In this document: positions 61,203 to 64,000 of the stretch, piece by piece
How the letters are laid out: each line of letters opens with the position of its first letter
Position numbering within the stretch: the first letter of the stretch is position 1
From: Erythrobacter colymbi
Lineage (GTDB): Bacteria; Pseudomonadota; Alphaproteobacteria; Sphingomonadales; Sphingomonadaceae
Direction: 5' to 3'
DNA length: 64,000 nucleotides
Assembly (NCBI RefSeq): GCF_002155685.1
Contig: NZ_MUYK01000007.1
Span: forward strand, 1-64,000
The notes under the pieces: model-generated
What the model was told of the DNA's origin: nothing
Seen by the model: the letters and a program-made list of their open reading frames with translations, nothing else
Databases searched by the model: none
Position numbers and translations under genes: made by a program

Positions 61203-61847
61203 ATGGCCACTGCCGCTGTCCCTCCACCCAAGGCTTCGCGCCCGTCCCGCACCCGCGCCGCGCTGATCGAGGCCGGGCTCGACCTGCTGGTGGAGCGCCC
61301 GATCGATGCCATCGCGATCGACGAGCTGGTGGCGCGCGCAGGCGTCGCCAAGGGGAGCTTCTTCAACCACTTCGCCGACAAGCACGCCTTCGCCGAGGCG
61401 GTCGCGGGCGAGGTGCGCGCGGGGCTTGAGGAAGAGGTGACACGCGCCAATGCCGGGCTCGCCGATCCAGTCGCGCGGATCGCGGGGGGGATGGCGGTCG
61501 CGGCGGGCTTTGCGCTGAGGGAGCCGCGCCGGGCGGCGGTGCTGCTGCGCCACCAGAGCGTCGCCGCGCAGGCCGACAATCCGCTCAACCGGGGACTGCG
61601 TGCGGATCTCGAGGCGGCGATCGCGGCGGGGCTGCTGCGGCCCGAGGCGGCGGCGGCGGGGCTGCCCTACTGGCTCGGCCTGTGCCAGGTGATGATGGTG
61701 CTGATGCTCGAAGCGCGCGCGCCCCGCGATGAAGCGGCCGCCCGGCTCGCGGCGATGCTGGCGATGGGGCTGGCAGGGCTGGGGGTGGGCGATGAACACG
61801 CCCGCGCGGCGATCGCCGATGCGATGGCGCGGTTCGGGGGCGGTTGA
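61203..61847 (+). CDS. TetR family transcriptional regulator
   Basis: 214 residues. The N-terminal helix-turn-helix (about 15-60) reads RTRAALIEAGLDLLVERP, then IDELVARAGVAKGSFFNHFADK with the FxYF-type end of the recognition helix. The C-terminal part is an alanine-rich helical ligand domain (LEEEVTRANAGLADPVARI). Probably a repressor of the divergent aromatic-catabolism genes and of itself, through the two palindromes at 61148-61188. A good start is ATG 61203 (MATAAVPPPK). Confidence 0.9.
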   Translation: MATAAVPPPKASRPSRTRAALIEAGLDLLVERPIDAIAIDELVARAGVAKGSFFNHFADKHAFAEAVAGEVRAGLEEEVTRANAGLADPVARIAGGMAVAAGFALREPRRAAVLLRHQSVAAQADNPLNRGLRADLEAAIAAGLLRPEAAAAGLPYWLGLCQVMMVLMLEARAPRDEAAARLAAMLAMGLAGLGVGDEHARAAIADAMARFGGG

Positions 61848-61872
61848 GAGGGCACACGGGTGCAGGGTGGGT

Positions 61873-61915
61873 CCAGACCCCTGCCAGACCCCCTCCAGAC
61901 CCCCGCCAGACCCTG
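61873..61915 (+). repeat. Four tandem copies of an 11-bp repeat
   Basis: CCAGACCCCTG, CCAGACCCCCT, CCAGACCCCCG and CCAGACCCTG follow each other without gaps, just after the tetR stop. No protein is encoded. It could act as a spacer or a length-variable tract between the convergent genes. Confidence 0.8.
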
Positions 61916-61968
61916 CTCGCTCCGTTTCGGCGCGCGTCAGGTGCGCTCTAGCGGGGCGTTTCGGGCGA

Positions 61969-61984
61969 TGTTTCACATGAAACA
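61969..61984. promoter_or_regulatory. parS-like palindrome
   Basis: TGTTTCACATGAAACA matches the ParB-binding consensus TGTTNCACGTGAAACA at 15 of 16 positions, with A in place of G in the centre. It lies between tetR and the convergent usher-like gene, about 20 kb from dnaA. Confidence 0.55.
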
Positions 61985-61996
61985 CGCCGGTTCGGT

Positions 61997-64000
61997 TCAT
62001 ACCCCGCTTCCAGCTGCGATCAGCAACCGTCCGGCCGCATCGGGCGCCTCGCGGGACACCGCCAATGGCCCCGAGGTCTGCCCCGCGGCCTCGGCGCGGT
62101 AGGTGCCGAAGGCCAGCCCTTCGAACAGCACGAAGCCCTCGAAGTCCGTCACCGCCCGCGCCGCCTCGCGCCCCGCCGCATCGCGCAGGATCACCCGCAC
62201 GCCCGAGCGCGGGGCGCGCTGGTCTCCGGCGACCAGGATGACCTGCATCTCGATACTGCCGGTGGGACGCAAGCCTATGGGAACATGGCGGATTTCCCCC
62301 GCGCGCAGAGTCACGCGGTCGCCGGCGCGGGGCGGGCGGAGGGTGAAGTCGGTGAGGCTCGACATCTGGGTTTCGATGTCGACCGAGGGCCCCGGCGCGA
62401 TCCCCCCGATGAGGACCCGGCCCGCGCTGTCGGTCGCCTCGCGCCGCAGCGCCGCGCCGACGATGAAGCGCCCGCCCTCGACCGCCGCTTCGGTAGGATC
62501 GCGGGTGCCGTCGCCGTCGTCGTCGACGAACATCTCCATCAACACGGCGCCCGAGCGGGCGATCCCGGCGGGGGCGGTGCGCCAGCGGTCGGGGCCGCGG
62601 AACAGGCCGAGGGTGAGGCCGATCCCCGCCCGCCAGCCCCCCTCGCTCCGCCCCGCCGAAGCGCTGAGGCCGAGCGGGCCGAACTGGTGCGCGAAAGTTA
62701 CGCCGCCGCCGAGCCGCCCGCCCTGCGCCTGCCAGTCGAGATCGAGCGCGACATTGCCGCCTTTGCCGAGCCGCCGCGCGGCGCTGATGGTGGCGCTGTC
62801 GATCGCCCATGAACCTGCGTTGTTAGAGGCACTTACGCCGCTCCTCAGGCGCCAGTCGCCGTGCCTTGCGGTGAGCCCGAACGCGGCGGTGCCGGTCCAC
62901 CCGGTGCCCCCCTCGCGCACCGCGCCGAGCGCGAGGTTGGCCTGCCAGTCGGCCATCGGCAGCACCACCCGCGCCGCGGCGACCTCGCGGGTGCCGCCGC
63001 TGCGCCGCTCTCCGCTCTGGAAGCGCGCCTGCCAGGGGAGGCTCAGGCGCCCGAGGCCGATGCGGCCCTGTCCGGCGAGGCCAAGAACCTGTGCGAATTC
63101 GCGTACTTGCGGGGGAAGGCCGGGGGCATCGTCGCGGCCGTGGCGGGCAAGGTCGAAGGTCAGATCCTGCGCTCCGATCCGCCGTGCAAAGCGCACCGCG
63201 CCGCCCAGGCCGCCCTCGCGGTCGCGCGCGCCGGTGAGCGCCCACAGCCCGCCGCCGAGCGCCCCGTTGAAGCCGAGCGCGACAGCGGGCTGCCCCCGCA
63301 TCCCCGCGCGGACATCGAGCCGCGCAGTGACGCTGCTCGCCACCCCCCAGTCGAGGCTGGCGAAAGCGGCGGGGCCGGCGGGCTCGCCCGCGAGCGTGGT
63401 GCCGATCAGCGGGCGCCCGCCCTCGACGATGCCGAAGCTGTAGCCGATCTCGTTCTCGGCGTTCATCTCGGTGCCCACTAGCCGCGTGAAGACCTGCTCG
63501 TCGCTCTCGCCATTGGGGCCGTAGAGGCGCACGGTCCAGCGGTTTTCCCCAATGCGCACAGGGACTTCGCCGAAGCGCCACTGGCCTGCGGCATCGGCCT
63601 CGCGGGTGACGGCGACGAGGCGTTCCTCGTGCCACAGCTCGGCCTCCCAGCCCTGCGGGAGCGGGCCGGAGAGGGTAAGGGTGTCGACCAGATCGGCCCG
63701 CCACGGCGCGCGGCTGGAGACCACCAGCCCGCGGCCCGAGAGGCTGTCGGCGATCAGCGGCTGCGCGGGCGCGCCGATGTCGCCGAGGGCAAGGCTGCGG
63801 GCGGCGAGCGGCCCGAGGAGATCAGGGGTATCGCGCGCCTCGGAGAGGGTGACGCCCGCGGTCATCCGGCCCTCGCTCGAGAAAGCCGCACCGACCCGCC
63901 CGGCCAGACCGAACACCCCGCCACTCGTGAGGAGGCTCGCTGAAAGCTGGCGGCCCTGGGGGGCGATGTTTGCCCCCGCGGAAAGGTCGGCGCTCCACAA
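61997..64000 (-). CDS. Usher-like outer-membrane protein, N-terminus outside window
   Basis: 667 residues are visible and the gene continues past base 64000. It has alternating beta strands (AASLLTSGGVFGLAGRV type; GGLGGAVRFARRIGAQDLTF), the usher-like phrase LPQGWEAELWHEERL, and YGPNGESDEQVFTR. A calcium-like loop VDDDGDGTRDPTEAAV (about residue 510) is followed by carboxypeptidase-regulatory-like/Ig segments (GVRVILRDAAGREAARAVTD). It resembles fimbrial ushers and the C-terminal barrel of the 1728-residue protein. Probably a secretion or surface-assembly channel; its partner genes should lie upstream, outside the window. Confidence 0.6.
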   Translation of the reverse strand: MWSADLSAGANIAPQGRQLSASLLTSGGVFGLAGRVGAAFSSEGRMTAGVTLSEARDTPDLLGPLAARSLALGDIGAPAQPLIADSLSGRGLVVSSRAPWRADLVDTLTLSGPLPQGWEAELWHEERLVAVTREADAAGQWRFGEVPVRIGENRWTVRLYGPNGESDEQVFTRLVGTEMNAENEIGYSFGIVEGGRPLIGTTLAGEPAGPAAFASLDWGVASSVTARLDVRAGMRGQPAVALGFNGALGGGLWALTGARDREGGLGGAVRFARRIGAQDLTFDLARHGRDDAPGLPPQVREFAQVLGLAGQGRIGLGRLSLPWQARFQSGERRSGGTREVAAARVVLPMADWQANLALGAVREGGTGWTGTAAFGLTARHGDWRLRSGVSASNNAGSWAIDSATISAARRLGKGGNVALDLDWQAQGGRLGGGVTFAHQFGPLGLSASAGRSEGGWRAGIGLTLGLFRGPDRWRTAPAGIARSGAVLMEMFVDDDGDGTRDPTEAAVEGGRFIVGAALRREATDSAGRVLIGGIAPGPSVDIETQMSSLTDFTLRPPRAGDRVTLRAGEIRHVPIGLRPTGSIEMQVILVAGDQRAPRSGVRVILRDAAGREAARAVTDFEGFVLFEGLAFGTYRAEAAGQTSGPLAVSREAPDAAGRLLIAAGSGV

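Noticed and set aside
1..64000. tRNA, rRNA, CRISPR and riboswitch signals
   Set aside because: No cloverleaf, rRNA stretch, regular direct-repeat array or known riboswitch consensus was seen by eye; weak hits cannot be excluded without covariance models.

Overview
The window is a high-GC alphaproteobacterial chromosome segment. Gene content and order suggest Sphingomonadales, most likely Erythrobacteraceae (Erythrobacter/Porphyrobacter-like). Supporting signs are the dnaA-rpsT-mutM-ubiE-ubiB-coaBC-dut block, the separate rpmH-rnpA-yidD-yidC-engB block, secB next to a Tim44-like gene with mltA and smr, and the family mix (S1/P1 nuclease, M48 protease, DUF983, DUF1643). No rRNA, tRNA or CRISPR array was seen.

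1-8550 is an accessory island. It has an IS3-family element cut by the left window edge, a metallophosphoesterase gene broken by that IS, and a complete type I (IC-like) restriction-modification operon, hsdM-hsdS-hsdR. Two small downstream genes are tightly coupled to it: a membrane protein and a 39-residue polyproline peptide. A small orphan gene lies at the island edge. The island interrupts comM (yifB), of which only the first ~306 codons remain here.

8551-14161 holds the comM remnant, a periplasmic ClpP-fold-like protein, then rpmH-rnpA-yidD-yidC-engB (ribosome, RNase P, membrane insertion). 14186-23986 is a minus-strand run of five exported proteins, all with DUF11-like modules. One is a 1728-residue protein with a barrel-like C-terminus. 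Together they look like an uncharacterised cell-surface system.

24092-39765 is mixed housekeeping and metabolism: VOC protein, GST, S1/P1 nuclease, LysE exporter, cupin, dapE, dicarboxylate symporter, VWA protein, nth, M48 protease, dapB, sirtuin, alpha/beta hydrolase, moeB/thiF and DUF983. 39955-48922 is the dnaA block plus ubiquinone, CoA and dUTPase genes. 48984-57790 carries lipoproteins, trpS, murJ, secB, tim44-like, mltA and smr. 57777-61847 is a small aromatic-catabolism-like operon (FAD hydroxylase, FAH-family hydrolase, two-domain extradiol-dioxygenase-like protein) facing a TetR gene, with two matching palindromic operators between them. A parS-like palindrome follows at 61969-61984, and the window ends inside an usher-like outer-membrane protein gene.

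The points most worth a second look are the restriction operon with its membrane-protein/polyproline pair and 12-bp hsdS repeats inside a disrupted comM, the five-gene DUF11 surface operon with a CtrA-like site, the parS-like site, the hairpins between rpmH and rnpA, and the altered zinc finger of MutM.
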